64,000 nucleotides of DNA from Monoplex corrugatus. Lineage: Eukaryota > Mollusca > Gastropoda > Littorinimorpha > Ranellidae. Both the position numbers and the translations under genes were made by a program. Of the stretch, positions 42,380 to 53,693 are shown piece after piece (within the stretch, counting starts at the first letter, position 1; each line of letters starts with the position of its first letter). The DNA is taken from the NCBI GenBank assembly GCA_030674185.1, contig CM060307.1, positions 73,069,699-73,133,698 of the forward strand, written 5' to 3'. The notes under the pieces are model-generated. The model made no database searches. It saw only the letters and a list, made by a program, of their open reading frames with translations, and was not told the DNA's origin.

Positions 42380-43085
42380 TGTACAGCCAGGCACAGCAAC
42401 TTGTAACTGTCTCTTCCCAGGTGTCTACATTTAGCAGACATCAGATGGTCGTATCCGAAAATGTCACAGCATTGGGCGTTTTGTGGGTTGGGATCTGTGT
42501 ACAGGATATCTTTTAGAATGTGGTCATCCAGTATGCGGTGGACGTAGACCACGCTTGAGTGCAGTCATTCTTGTATGAAGAGAGCATACATGCTTGACAT
42601 GCTGACCTGCTGGTCCAGGACGTCTCTTTTTGGTACACATCGTCCTTCCAAGAAATGCCCAAGATCCAGAACACCCACCACACGTGGAAGCTGTTGAAGC
42701 AGTGCTCTTGGTACATGCAGAGACTTATACTGCCAAAGAGAATGGTACTTGGTATGCAGGTTCTGTACACCCCATCATCAGACAATGACAGTACACTTCA
42801 GTCTTTGTGGCTTTTGTATCTTACCATTTGTCCACACACTCTTGGACAGTTTGGCCGTAGCAGCAGCAGCTTTCTCTAACAGCCTGTTGAGCTGTGGGTC
42901 GAGGGACAGATTGCTGGCTATTCTTGATTGCAAGGCTGACATTGTGCGGGTGAATTTCTTCAGGGATCTACTCTACCAGAAGAAGGTACAATCCTTCTCT
43001 TGCAGAATGCCGTCTTCAGCAAGCCTGGTCTCTTGCAATGCTGTATGTCGATGCTCATCCTCCTCAGTTCAGAGTCAATGAGTGC
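42380..43085 (-). mobile_element. Non-LTR retrotransposon RT C-terminal fragment
   Basis: Minus-strand frames, shifted several times, read LDPQLNRLLEKAAAATAKLS, KSVWTNGK, then FNSFHVWWVFWILGISWKDD and VHRILDDHILKDILY. This matches the C-terminal part of LINE polymerases (the pattern is normally ...RRILGISWKD...RLRWLGHVxRM...PKDLLYGEL). It is heavily decayed. The clade cannot be fixed from this piece. Confidence 0.65.
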
Positions 43086-43219
43086 CAGTTTCCTGCTGTC
43101 ATTGATCCGATCCCTTGCTGCAAATCACCCAAGAGGCCAGAAAACATGGTCCTGACATTCTAAGTAGCCAATCGCATGACTGGAAGTTTCATTTTTATCT
43201 TTCTTTCTTTCTTTGTTTT

Positions 43220-43255
<36 letters not shown>

Positions 43256-44141
43256 TATATGTAGTTAGTTAGTTGGTTAGTTAGCTAGCTAGTTAGTTAG
43301 TTAGTTGGTTAGTAAGTCGGTTGGTTAGTCGATTGGCTAGTTAGTCGGTTGGTTTTGGTAGGTAGTTCCTTATTTAGTTATTCACTTATTCATTTCAATT
43401 ATTATTATCATTATCATCATCATTATTATTATTATTATTATCATCATCATCATCATTGCTATCATCATCATCATCATCATCATTACGATCATCATCATCA
43501 TCATCATCATAATCATCATCACCATCATCATCATCATATCATCATCATCATTATCCTCCTCATCATGATTACTATTCTTCTTCTTCTTTTCTTCTTCTTT
43601 TCTTCTTCTTCTTTTCTTTTCTTCTTCTTCTTCTTCTTCTTCTTCTTCTTCTTCTTCTTCTTCTTCTTCTTCTTTTCTTCTTCTTCTTCTTTTCTTCTTC
43701 TTCTTCTTCTTCTTCTTAATATTATTATTATTATTATTATTATCATTATTATTATTATTATTATTAGTAGTAGTAGTAGTAGTAGTAGTAGTTATTATTA
43801 TTATTGTTATTATTATTATTATTTGGTTTGCTTGGTTCAGTAATAACTGTGCGCTTTTTGGTCGATTCTCAGCTCCAGGCACCCACTGAAGCAAGTAGAC
43901 AGTGTTGATCAGCACCTAAGAGTCCTGATGCTGCCTGGATTGAGTTGGGCGTTCGCTGATCAGTGACATGTAATGACCTCTTCCACCGTTAGATGCAACC
44001 CGTGGAATCCATGATTCCGCGATTCCACTCTCTGCCTCGATCGCTGATGTGGTCCGAAAGAATGCTAAGAAGTACTTTTAGCATCAGCTGGGCCACAGGA
44101 GATGCCAGAAAGTGGTGTGATATGCCATCTGACCAACTTAC

Positions 44142-44172
<31 letters not shown>

Positions 44173-44225
44173 TGTGTGTGTGTGTTTGTGTGCGTGCGTG
44201 CGTGCGTGTGTGTGTGTATGTGCAT

Positions 44226-44261
<36 letters not shown>

Positions 44262-45000
44262 TGTGGTGGTGTGTGTGTGTGTGTGTGTTCATTCTTTGAC
44301 TTAAAGTCTTTTCACTATGAGTATCTTAGACGGTGGTATATGTGTGTGTGCCTGAAAATCACTTTTTGATGAAAGTTTAGGAGCTGCAGTGCCTGTTCTG
44401 ATCAAGCATACAAAGGATACTATCTACATAGACCCGTAATAATGACAATAATCGCTAAACCGTGGGCTAGACAGAGGCAGTGTCCCTCTGTTGAGGAGGC
44501 TGTCACCATGTCAATCCCTGGCATTGAAAGCACATGCACCTCAAACCATCCATGTCAGAGCCTACCATTCAGTAATATAAAATTGCATCATTCATACAAA
44601 CAGCAGAGGAAAGCACGACTAAAGTTCACCGCGAGACTGAGGCATACGTATCCACGGAATCTGGGACAATTATGACAAACTGTCTTCATGATTATGGGAA
44701 TGATGGTAATGATGTTGGAGTTCCAGTAGGATTGAGACTGTGTGGTAAGACTTTACGCTTATTGTCACAATATATCCTGGCGTCCATCAGATCTGAGCTA
44801 TACAGACATCTGTGGGCGTGCGACTGAGACCATAGCATACTTAATTCAGCGTAGGAGTCAGTAGGGGCTGAAAAAATCCTCAATTATTTGTTGACTGATT
44901 TGATTAGTAAAAACCCACCAGAACCTTTTAATCATTCTTCTTTTCCGTTAACCACTTCAGTACTGTGATTGGTCGTGCAATAATTCCTGTACACTATAAG
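43086..45000. repeat. Intergenic simple-repeat cluster
   Basis: TTTC repeats at 43195-43258 and TTAG/TTGG repeats at 43263-43360. A 430-bp mosaic of ATT, ATC, TTC and AGT trinucleotides lies at 43390-43825. (GA)n then (TG)n lies at 44143-44290, followed by AAAGTCTTTTCACTATGAG (shared with 10010-10040). 44350-44950 is unique and without a recognised gene. Confidence 0.85.
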
Positions 45001-45224
45001 AATTTCATCTAGCATGACAGAGTGCAAATATGGAGATCCTCGCCAAGGTATTTTTCACCTTTTCGAAATCGACCTCAATATTTTATCCGGCTAACCATAT
45101 TTCCGACTGGGGAAGCTCTGGAGTAAGAAGACTTTTCTCTTGTTACCGATTTTTACAGGGGAAATAAACAGAACCCCTAAAACGCCTTGGCTTGGTAGTA
45201 GAGTCCCCTTAAAACAATTTCAGC
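45001..45224 (+). promoter_or_regulatory. INO80C: INO80C upstream/5' UTR region
   Basis: An inverted CCAAT (GTGATTGGTCG) lies at about 44968, followed by a 5' UTR-like stretch to the ATG at 45225. An upstream ATG at about 45030 is not in frame with the protein. The exact transcription start is unknown. Confidence 0.4.
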
Positions 45225-45314
45225 ATGGCGTCTACAAGAAAATCTTCTCGAGTCCGCGTTCCAAAAATCAGAGAAGATGCTGCTACTCCGCAAAAGAGGA
45301 GCAAAACAGTTGCG
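45225..45314 (+). CDS. INO80C: INO80C exon 1
   Basis: The ATG at 45225-45227 begins MASTRKSSRVRVPKIREDAA, then TPQKRSKTVA. The donor GTAATA begins at 45315 and the exon ends in phase 0. Basic and likely disordered. Confidence 0.9.
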
Positions 45315-48300
45315 GTAATATCATCTAGTTTCATTGTATTTCCTGAAGATGTCCTCATCTCCATGTGTGATTGAGAAATTATATTACCCAGTACTGTAGT
45401 TTTCAGTGTTGTCATTGTCCAGACAAAGAAAGCAGAAACAAAAGTGAAAGTACCGCTGTCATCGCGGCTATGTGATACAAATTGGCAGGTCACGTATATT
45501 GCTTGGACGTGGTTATACCTGTTAATCTGATCTGTCCTTGTGTCTTGTGTTTGTCTGTATTTGTTGGTCTCTCACATTTGAGTAAATAATTATTTATCAA
45601 AACTACTATTACAGTATTAGCCTAATTCAAATTGATGAAAGTTGAAGACGACGAAATGATGACATTGCTACCTGTGAGAAGCATTGTTTCAGAGAAGCTG
45701 TCATCATGATCCGACATGATGTGATATGATCAGAAATACCAGAATCAGAGAAATAATGGAAACAGTAGTGGTCCCTCATATTCAACAGAGAATTAAGTTG
45801 TTTGGTTGTCTGACCAGAATCATGAGAATGAAACCCAACAAGCTGGCCTCAACAAGCATATAAACCAGAAGGATACCAGAATTCGAAGTGAGAAGCAGAC
45901 CAAGGAATACCTGAATTGATGACATTGTCATGATATTTTAATTAATGATGCCATGTCATCTGTGTTTCCTCAGAAGTGTATGAGTACATAGTGTTTCCTC
46001 AGAAGTGTATGAGTACATAGATGACTCAATAGTAAAAATTGTAAAGACATTGTAGGAATGCTACAGACATTTCAGATCACTCTCAGCTCAGCTGTATCAT
46101 GAAGAAAAGATGTAAGATGCCTTTTATAATGATCTCTCATCACCTATCATCAGATAGTGACAACTGGAAGATAAGATACTTGGTCTGGATACTGCTTTTG
46201 TCTGGATACTGCCAGTTTGTCTGATTGGGCTTACTGGCATTCTGATGTATATATTCAACAGCACAAACTCCTTTGTCTTTCAGTTAAAAGCATTCTGGCA
46301 CTGTAGCCACCATTCCTGACACTATGTGCAGTAATAAATTGTCCATTGTTAGTGTGCACATAAAACTTAAAAGTAGGGTAACCTGTGTGCAATGATGTTG
46401 TTGTTTTACATCTTAATAATTCTGCACACGCATTCACACACACGCATGCACGCACACACGCGCGCGCGCATGCAAAAACACACAAATAATAAAGTAAAAA
46501 AGGTTGATATTAATACAACAGTGCCAGGTTAATCATCATTTTATGACTCTGACATAATTCCCATGCACAACACCATGCAATGCAATACATTTGGAAGTCA
46601 CAAATTGCATCCACTTGGTTTGCAACATGCTTGCAACATTTTCACAATATCATGAAATTTGCACACAAATCTGACAAGACTGTATGATCAGCCCTCATAT
46701 AATGTTAATTACATTCAATGAACAGGACAAACACATACGTATAAATGAAGACATGTAGGTTGTTTCCTTGGTCTGCCATTTTGATTAACATTATCAAATC
46801 ATTCTCACAGGTCTACAAAACAAACAACAACAACAGCAACAACCCCCCCAAAAAATTGCACACAAATCAATAATGAGTTAGCATTAAAACTTAATAGTAC
46901 AATGTTACGGCACAGAAAATGCATCCATGATTTAAATAAGGTTTCAAGTAACTAGTAAGATATATCATGAGGCACAGAACAAAACAAATTAGAAAAAAAT
47001 GCAATCTCAAAACACACACACACACACACAACCACAAAAGTTTAAAAAATATAAAAAACATTTTTTTTGTTGCCTTCTCTCTCTCTCCCTTTCTTTCCAC
47101 CACCACCTCCTCCTCTCCATATTGTTTAAAAGATGGTAAATGCCCAAAAGGACGTATGTCTTGTATCTTTTGAAATGCTATCATATTAGTAGCAGTAGTA
47201 GAAAGGAATCATTGGTTTCATATTCGTCCTTCTGTTTTTTTGTAGCCTGCAGTGACCACTGTAGCAGCAGCAGCAGCATCAGCAGCAGTAGCATCAGCAG
47301 CAGCAGCAGTGCCATCTACACCAACACCAGCAGTGCAGCCACCTACCTTGGTTGTGCTTCCTTCTCCAGCTGTGCCGACAGCACCCGTGGATGTCATCTC
47401 AGTTCCAATTGTGCTGCAGGCTGAAGTGGGAGCCAGTGGTGAAGAGGTTGATCTGAACACCATGGGACTTGGGGAGGGGGGAGAGGACATGGATATAGAA
47501 AAGGTTGCCACCGCCATCTTTAAAAAGCCAGGTTTTGTGGTAAGTTGAGCCACTTGAGGCATGGAGCAATTCTTTTTTCAGATTTTCCCTAAAAAGGGAG
47601 ATTATTTGATATTGATTGGAGGTGTGTGTGTATGTGTGTGTGTATGTGTGTGTGTGTCTGTCTGTCTGTCTGTCTACTTGCCTGCCTGCATGCCTGCCTG
47701 CCTGCCTGCCTGTTTCTCTGACTGTGACAAAAATGTGTGGACACAATTTTCTTGGCTATTTTTGGGTAGATGTATACCAGGTTTTAGTCAAAAGTGTAGA
47801 CTGCTAACACTTTGACTCCCACACCCTATCCGCCAACTGCAAAAACTTGACCTTTTGACTCCCTCACCTTATACGTCAGCTTCATGCAGGAAGCTGGTGG
47901 ATAGGGTGAGGGAAACAAAGGGTTAGATAGGAAGCTGGTGGATAGGGTGAGGGAGTCAAAGGGTTAAGTTTTTGCTTTGTTAGCATGGTTGACAATGCAG
48001 GGTGCTGATGGACAGGATGCGGGAGTCAAAGGGGTTAAGGAGTGCTGAAAGGGTAACTTTGAAAGATAAGGTGACAAGGTCAAGGCCACATGGATCCAAA
48101 AGTGTCTAAAATCAGCACTTTTCGAGGAAGATGTATGAACAGCATTTTGCCAAGAATCTCAAAATAATATTTAAAACCTGTTTTTGCAGTTGTGACTTTC
48201 TGTCAATTCCCAAGATGCATGTCAGGTTGTATTTCATATGAAGTTTTCTGAAGATCACAGTGACTGATTCAGAATCAATCTTTAAAAACAAAAGATTAAT

Positions 48301-49445
48301 ATAATTGAAGGGAAAAGTTTGTATCATTTTCCGATGTCTTGACTCTAATCCTAGCCCACAGTATGAAAACTGGCCTGTTTGCTGCCTGTCTTATTGGTCC
48401 AGTTATTCAGCCTTTCATAGGTCTTGTTGCACCTCCACCTCTATATCGCCTTTTCCAGCAGTTACAGTTTCACACTGACATAAGGAACCACTCAGTTACT
48501 GATGCAGGGTGGGTGGATTGCATATATATGGTAGTCCATGACCTAAAGACAGTTAGGAAAAATAGCCTATTTGTTGCTTAAATTATGAATTAATTTGTTT
48601 ATTTATATTTCAGCATTCCAGCATTGGAGCAGCAGGCTCAAAAAGAACACGAGTGTGGAAAAATCTAAAGCAAATCACTTCCTCTGAGAGATCATTGCCA
48701 TGGCAAAACAATGATGTCACCTGTGAGTTTTGTTGGTTTCGTTTGTCATATTCTCTTCTTCATTTAAAAAAAATATATATTGATGGGTAGTGAATAATGC
48801 ACTACTTACTTTTTTTCAGATTATAAATACAACTGATAATTGAACTTACTTTTCTTTGATTTATAGCGAAAGTTTATATTTAAAATAAAAGTAATGATCC
48901 ATGTCACACAGCAGCAGTTTTTTGAAATTCTAATTTCTCTTGTATTCAAGCCTACACAGACTATTCACTATAGCTGTGGACTTAAGATTTGATATCGCGA
49001 GTTAATGTCAGCCCACAACATTAACACCTGTTAGCCTGTTTGCTGCCCATCTTAATGTTTCTATCATTCTGTGGTACAAGCTTAGTGTTGCACAGTTCCT
49101 CTCCCCCCCCCCCCCTTCCCTCATTTCAAGACCTTGCCAGTGTAGGGTTTTGCACAGGCTCAGGAAGTGTGTCAGGTAATTGCTGGGAGATTTGAATGGA
49201 GCATACACCAAGCAGTCCGAGCATGGTGAATTCCTCTTGAACAAACTCAAGATCCAAACTTAAGTGTATTGCTCTATACGTATCTGCATAGTTTGGCCCA
49301 AGTTTGTCATAAAAAGAAAAGCAAATTGTAAAGTGACTATTTTGTTTTCCTACAGGAATGACTGTCTCCTTTCCTTTGAAGATTGAGGAAAATATAGAAA
49401 GTTATGTTGTATTCATTGAAATACAGTTAGTGTTTCTTTCGACCT

Positions 49446-49513
<68 letters not shown>

Positions 49514-49571
49514 TGTGTTGTGTGTGTGTGTATGTGTGTGTGTGTATGTGTGTGTGTGTATGTGTGTGTGT

Positions 49572-49629
<58 letters not shown>

Positions 49630-49648
49630 TGTGTTGTGTGTGTGTGTG

Positions 49649-49708
<60 letters not shown>

Positions 49709-50301
49709 TAGAGGAAGCCAAACTATGTGCATGCTGTTGATGTATTAATTGAGAAGTAAGATAAGTATGTGTATATATATATTCTAAATCTTTGAATCTA
49801 TCAACCTACCCACCAACCTGCAGGAAACTGGTGAATAGGCTAAAAGCATCAAAAGGTTATTCAAGAATACCATTAAATTGTGCTGCTACCAGTGTCAGCT
49901 TAATTTATGACCTGAAGCGTTCAATGATTATCTGCATGTTCTATGATTATCTGCATGTTCGTAAATAAGACTTTTTTTTAATTATTATTTTTGTTTGTGT
50001 TTTTATTTCAGATGGATTAGTAGAAGGGCCACCGTCATTCAAGCCTGCAAAGAAATATTCAGACTTATCAGGCTTTGAGGTAAGAGTTTGCTTTATTTTC
50101 ATGTCAGCTAGGTATATCATTGTTGAGGACTGATTCATCATTTCAGTGCCAATTGTTACTAAAAAAAAACCAAAACATTTAGTAATAATAATAATAATTA
50201 CAATATTTATATAGCGCAAAATCTTGATAAAATCAAATCTAAGCGCTGAAGCAGACACACACACAAGCATGCATGCACGCACGCACGCACGCACACACAC
50301 G

Positions 50302-50353
<52 letters not shown>

Positions 50354-53154
50354 TGGCTATAAATGGGGAGAAAGAATAAAAGCAATAAAAGCAAGAATAA
50401 AACCAATGGAAAATTATAGAGAGCATAGCATATACAATTATATATTATAACCATGTGATTCCCTCCGAGCGGAGACAGGCTGCAGAGGGGGGTTAGGATT
50501 TTATGCGGAGGAGAAAAGGTGAGTTTTGAGAGCGGACTTGAAGGAGACAAAAGTAGGTTGCTGACGGACTGAGAGAGGAAGTTTGTTCCAGGAGAGTGGA
50601 CCAGAAACAGAAAAGGCTCGTGGACCATAGGTATTGAGCTTAGTGCGTGGAAAGCGAAAAGTCAGAGGATCGGAGGCAGAGCGGAGGGTACGTGAGGGAA
50701 GATAGATCTCAAGTAGGCTTGACAGGTAATCGGGGGCTGCGTTATTGAGGCTTTTGTAGCACATTGTGTCTAGTTTGTACTGTATGCGCTTTGATACAGG
50801 GAGCCAGTGAAGTTGTGCCAGGAGAGGAGATATGTGGTCAGCTTTTTTCTTTTTCAGTACAAGGCGTACAGCATTGTTTTGAATGCGCTGTAGGATGTGA
50901 ATGGTGGAGGCAGGAAGACCAGACAGGAGTGAATTGCAATAATATGGAGAGGGGAGATGAATCTGAATTGCCTGAAGTAAACCCTGTATGATATACCCAG
51001 GAAATGGTGCCATTTAATGAATTAAAATGGGTACAGTGGGAGTGTGCTTCATTAAAATTGATAATTTCATGATCTGATGGTCATCATTGCACCAAATGAA
51101 TGAAATTATTATCACTCATCTTTTTTCATCTCTGAGCCACTGCAGTGCAATTTCAGGGTGGGATGGTGCTTCTGCTGCTTATGTGTCCACAATAGGTATT
51201 CTATGGAGAATATTAATGATGTACATGCATGTGTCCATAGTCTTTGGACATTGTATTATTCTACATGCTTTATTATTGACAACGCAGGCTGGCTGGCACT
51301 TTTGATATATTCATGAACTCAAGATATGCAAATTCAATCCCCCACCCCACCTCCCCAAGCTTCAGAATTGGCTTGTTCAGTGCCCATCTGAATGTTCTGA
51401 TTGTTCTTGTGATGTCAGTATTTCACAGGTTCTGTTCCCTTTCTCATTTCAACCCTTTCAGCGCCAGTGGTACAACACTAGACCTGCAGCACAAACCAGC
51501 CATGCAGCAGTGCACTGCTGTCATGCTGTCAAAAACCATCAGTGCAGTAGAGCAGAAAATAGGGGTGCGTCTACCTACTTTAAACCGCTATAACTTAGCG
51601 TCCACTCGTTCACAGTCTTCTACATTCATGGCTCGTTTTAAAGGAAAATGAAATTTGCATACAGAGAAATTATCAATTTTCATGAACTGGTTCATCAGGT
51701 TTTGAAATCAGATAGAAAGTGCTAATTTGACTAGTTTCAGATTATGGCTGAAAAATGTCATTGTCAGTGTCGAAGTCATTACCAGCTGGCCATGAAAAGT
51801 CTTCGCCACTATGACTGTCAACAACAGGCATTCCAAGTGGCAGATCATCATCAAAAATCATGTCCAGTGCTTGTGCAGTGCTATATGATCTCTTTCTGGT
51901 AGATCTTGTGTTTCCTGAAGTATTGGCCATGTTTCAACCCAGGTTGATTCAGAAAACTTGTGAAAAGCTGTTGTCACATTGAACAAAGGAAGGTGATGTC
52001 AGCACCAAGTAAAGGACAAATCCTCTGCTATCATATGACAAACAGATGGAGTTCCGTCTTTTCTTTCACAAAAGATCGGTCAAGTTTTATAAGCCTATTG
52101 TGCAGTGGTGCTGCACGCCCCCTGAAGCATTTTCTCTTCAAGTCGCTGTGCAGCACCTGAAGCAATTTGCCTTCAAGTTGCCATATGACACTTGAAGCTT
52201 CAAAAGGGTTAAGACCTTGCCAGTGGATGAGGTTTTGCTCAGGCTTAAGGAGTCTGTCAGGTAACAGTTGGCAGATTTGGGTGGAGTGCATAGAGAATTG
52301 TTTGAGTGCCATTAATCCATTTTGAACAAATTCAAAGTCCAAGTAGTGGGTAGATGTATGTGTCCACAGCAGCTCACAGGATGGTAAAGATGATAATTTG
52401 ATTAAAATGCAGCTCACGGCAGACATGATTTGTTAAGGGGAAATTATTTGCTGGGTATGTGGCTCAAGGGAGCCTTTCATCTCCCTTTATTCTTTCTCTA
52501 AGAAGTCTTCAGTTGCATGTTCGGAAAATTGTGGACTGAGAGAAACATGATGAATGATAATAATATGCATCAGTAATGTGCTTTAATGCATCTTAAAATA
52601 ATTTATTATGATTTTTCTGTTCACACTGTAGCATTCTGTATATGCACTTAACAACTCTGTTGCTTATGGAGTGTGCACATGTGGAGTTAAGCTTTCTGTT
52701 TGTTTGTTTTTTTCTTAATACATAAAACTTCTTGACTAATCTGTAATACTAGGAACTAAAACATGCATGAATGCTTTTTTTGTTTGTTTGTTTTGTTTTC
52801 TTTTATTGAATTATTCTTTCTTAAGGCCATCTTTCTATTTCATTGTCAGTCGGAATGCAGACAAATGTTTAACCATTTAGAAATACTGTGGGCCTTCCAT
52901 AAGGATTAATCATAACTTATACATTCATGCATAACTTTATGTGATTATGTATTCATTTATGAAATGTTTGTAAACATTTTAAAGTCATTGCTAGTGTTTA
53001 GAGTTGGCGTATCATAAATGTTGGTTACTATTATTTTGTATGTAAAATTCAATAATGTTCAATAAGTCTGAAAAGTTTGACATGGACTGTTTGCAGCACA
53101 TATGCACACACACGTGCACGCATGCACCCACACACACACACACACACACACCAC

Positions 53155-53250
<96 letters not shown>

Positions 53251-53298
53251 ACACACACATCTGCACACTGCACGCATACACATTCACACACACACACA

Positions 53299-53349
<51 letters not shown>

Positions 53350-53693
53350 CACATCCTCAGAGAGAGAGAGAGAGAGAAGTGAGGGGGAGAGAGAGAAAGA
53401 GAGAGAGAGAGAGAAGAAAGAAGAAGAAGAAGAAGAAAAAGAAGAAAAAGAAGAAGGAAAAGAAGAGGAGAAGAAGAAGAGCACAAAAACAGAAGAAGAA
53501 GAAGACGCGGAAGAAAAATTGGCCATTGTATATAATATGATTTAATATTCATGTTTGCCAGGCTGCCTATACTGATCCCCAGACCAAGCTGCGCTTCTCC
53601 AGCCCTGAAGAGTATAATCGTGCTCGAACATTGCCTAGTGACCTTGTGACGGGATACCTCAACCTACGCAAAGCCTCTGCTCCAGTGCCCTGA
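45225..53693 (+). CDS. INO80C: INO80 complex subunit C (Ies6-like), complete, five exons
   Basis: INO80C/Ies6 is a nuclear subunit of the INO80 ATP-dependent chromatin remodeller. It works with Arp5 in coupling ATP hydrolysis to nucleosome sliding. Exons 45225-45314, 47246-47539, 48614-48722, 50012-50079 and 53562-53693 join in phase to 693 nt, 230 residues plus stop (human about 192). The N-terminus is basic (MASTRKSSRVRVPKIREDAA), followed by an Ala/Pro/Val-rich low-complexity segment. The conserved core is TRVWKNLKQITSSERSLPWQ, then PPSFKPAKKYSDLSGFE, and the YL1_C domain YTDPQTKLRFSSPEEYNRAR, LPSDLVTGYLNLRKA. It lies divergently to CREB, starting about 3.5 kb from the CRE block. Its introns carry many repeats. 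Confidence 0.96.
45315..47245. other. INO80C intron 1
   Basis: Holds an RTE-like LINE fragment (45715-45950), an exact 29-bp tandem duplication (AGTGTTTCCTCAGAAGTGTA...ATAG, about 45960-46020), a short CA/GCGC tract at 46435-46485 and a (CA)n at 47013-47030. Confidence 0.6.
45715..45950 (+). mobile_element. LINE RT C-terminal fragment (RTE-like)
   Basis: The plus strand reads RNTRIREIMETVVVPHIQQR, IKLFGCLTRIMRMKPNKLAS and, after a stop, RSRPRNT with IDDI. This fits the motif order IREI...HI..R..L..FGHLMRM...RGRPR..WIDDI of RTE-type polymerases. No 3' tail was recognised. Confidence 0.6.
47246..47539 (+). CDS. INO80C: INO80C exon 2: poly-Ala region and acidic linker
   Basis: The acceptor CTGTTTTTTTGTAG ends at 47245 and the donor GTAAGT begins at 47540. 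CAG/GCA repeats encode VAAAAASAAVASAAAAVPST, followed by Pro/Val-rich sequence, then GEEVDLNTMGLGEGGEDMDI and ATAIFKKPGFV. Phase 0 at both ends. The last block aligns with the region before the HSG motif of vertebrate INO80C. Confidence 0.9.
47540..48613. other. INO80C intron 2 with TG/CTG tracts and MITE
   Basis: A (TG)n, TCTG and CCTG run lies at 47620-47712, the palindromic MITE at 47806-48034, and a SINE family 2-like piece (GCCTGTTTGCTGCCTGTC) at about 48370. Confidence 0.7.
47806..48034. mobile_element. Palindromic piggyBac-type MITE
   Basis: The left end CACTTTGACTCCCACACCC follows CTAA. The centre is GCTTCATGCAGGAAGCTGG. The right arms GGGTGAGGGAGTCAAAGGG-TTAA, TTTTTGCTTTGTTAGCATGG and GGGAGTCAAAGGGG-TTAA end at 48034. 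It shows inner and outer arms, and one right inner arm is duplicated. Confidence 0.85.
48614..48722 (+). CDS. INO80C: INO80C exon 3: conserved RVWKNLKQI core
   Basis: The acceptor TTTATATTTCAG ends at 48613 and the donor GTGAGT begins at 48723. It encodes HSSIGAAGSKRTRVWKNLKQ, then ITSSERSLPWQNNDVT, almost the same as in vertebrate INO80C, and leaves one base completed in exon 4 to Tyr. Confidence 0.96.
49010..49262 (+). mobile_element. SINE family 2 copy
   Basis: GTTAGCCTGTTTGCTGCCC, ATTTCAAGACCTTGCCAGTG, TTTGCACAGGCTCAGGAAG, CAGGTAATTGCTGGGAGATT and TCTTGAACAAACTCAAGATC occur in this order. The same order is found at 51335-52345 (interrupted), 54470-54765 (minus strand) and 60545-60802. 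A poly-C run lies at 49105-49115. Confidence 0.75.
49446..49707. repeat. (GT)n array ending in (GA)n
   Basis: About 260 bp of GT dinucleotides with periodic TGTGTTG and TATG interruptions, ending in (GA)8. It lies in INO80C intron 3. Confidence 0.97.
50012..50079 (+). CDS. INO80C: INO80C exon 4: PPSFKPAKKYSDLSG
   Basis: The acceptor TTTTTATTTCAG ends at 50011 and the donor GTAAGA begins at 50080. The exon encodes GLVEGPPSFKPAKKYSDLSG and FE, the most conserved INO80C stretch. Confidence 0.96.
50186..50952 (-). mobile_element. CR1/L2-type LINE, copy E
   Basis: Minus-strand copy in INO80C intron 4. It is truncated at YCNSLLSGLPAS (5' break at about 50950), with an open RT C-terminus to 50501. 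The 3' UTR has a (GT)n/GCGT tract (50255-50352), the TTGAT hairpin and an ATT tail (50186-50200). Confidence 0.9.
51335..52345 (+). mobile_element. SINE family 2 copy split by a piggyBac-like insertion
   Basis: The left part 51335-51448 (GCTTGTTCAGTGCCCATCTG to TTTCTCATTTC) and the right part 52213-52345 (GACCTTGCCAGTGGATGAGG to TTGAACAAATTCAAAGTCC) join without loss if the inserted 756 bp are removed. They align to the uninterrupted copy at 49010-49262. Confidence 0.75.
51453..52208 (-). mobile_element. piggyBac-like internally deleted element
   Basis: The ends are CCCTTTCAGCGCC (left) and CTTCAAAAGGG (right), flanked by TCAA (51449-51452) and TTAA (52209-52212). On the minus strand a 62-codon frame (51930-51742) reads MANTSGNTRSTRKRSYSTAQ, then ALDMIFDDDLPLG. 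A basic start and an acidic ALDMIFDDD helix are like the N-terminus of piggyBac transposases. The catalytic part is missing. Family assignment is inferred from ends, TTAA and this short frame. Confidence 0.6.
52346..53104. other. INO80C intron 4, right part
   Basis: AT-rich, with several TGTTTGTTTG runs. No exon or repeat family was recognised. Confidence 0.45.
53105..53515. repeat. (CA)n - (GA)n - (GAA)n compound array
   Basis: About 250 bp of CA, then GA, then GAA/GAAAAA, ending 50 bp before the INO80C exon 5 acceptor. On the transcribed strand the purine-rich end sits where a polypyrimidine tract might be expected. Confidence 0.97.
53562..53693 (+). CDS. INO80C: INO80C exon 5: YL1_C domain and stop
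   Basis: The acceptor TCATGTTTGCCAG ends at 53561. It reads AAYTDPQTKLRFSSPEEYNR, then ARTLPSDLVTGYLNLRKASA, PVP and TGA (53691-53693). This is the small YL1 C-terminal domain that ends all INO80C proteins. Confidence 0.97.
   Translation, partial: AAYTDPQTKLRFSSPEEYNRARTLPSDLVTGYLNLRKASAPVP

Noticed and set aside
42142..42516. Plus-strand open frame MTVSGGLWTHG...
   Set aside because: It overlaps the tail of a SINE and then a minus-strand LINE fragment.
43349..43915. Large frames over the trinucleotide mosaic (His-, Phe-, Ser- or Asn-rich)
   Set aside because: ATT/ATC/TTC repeats read open in several frames on both strands. No gene evidence.
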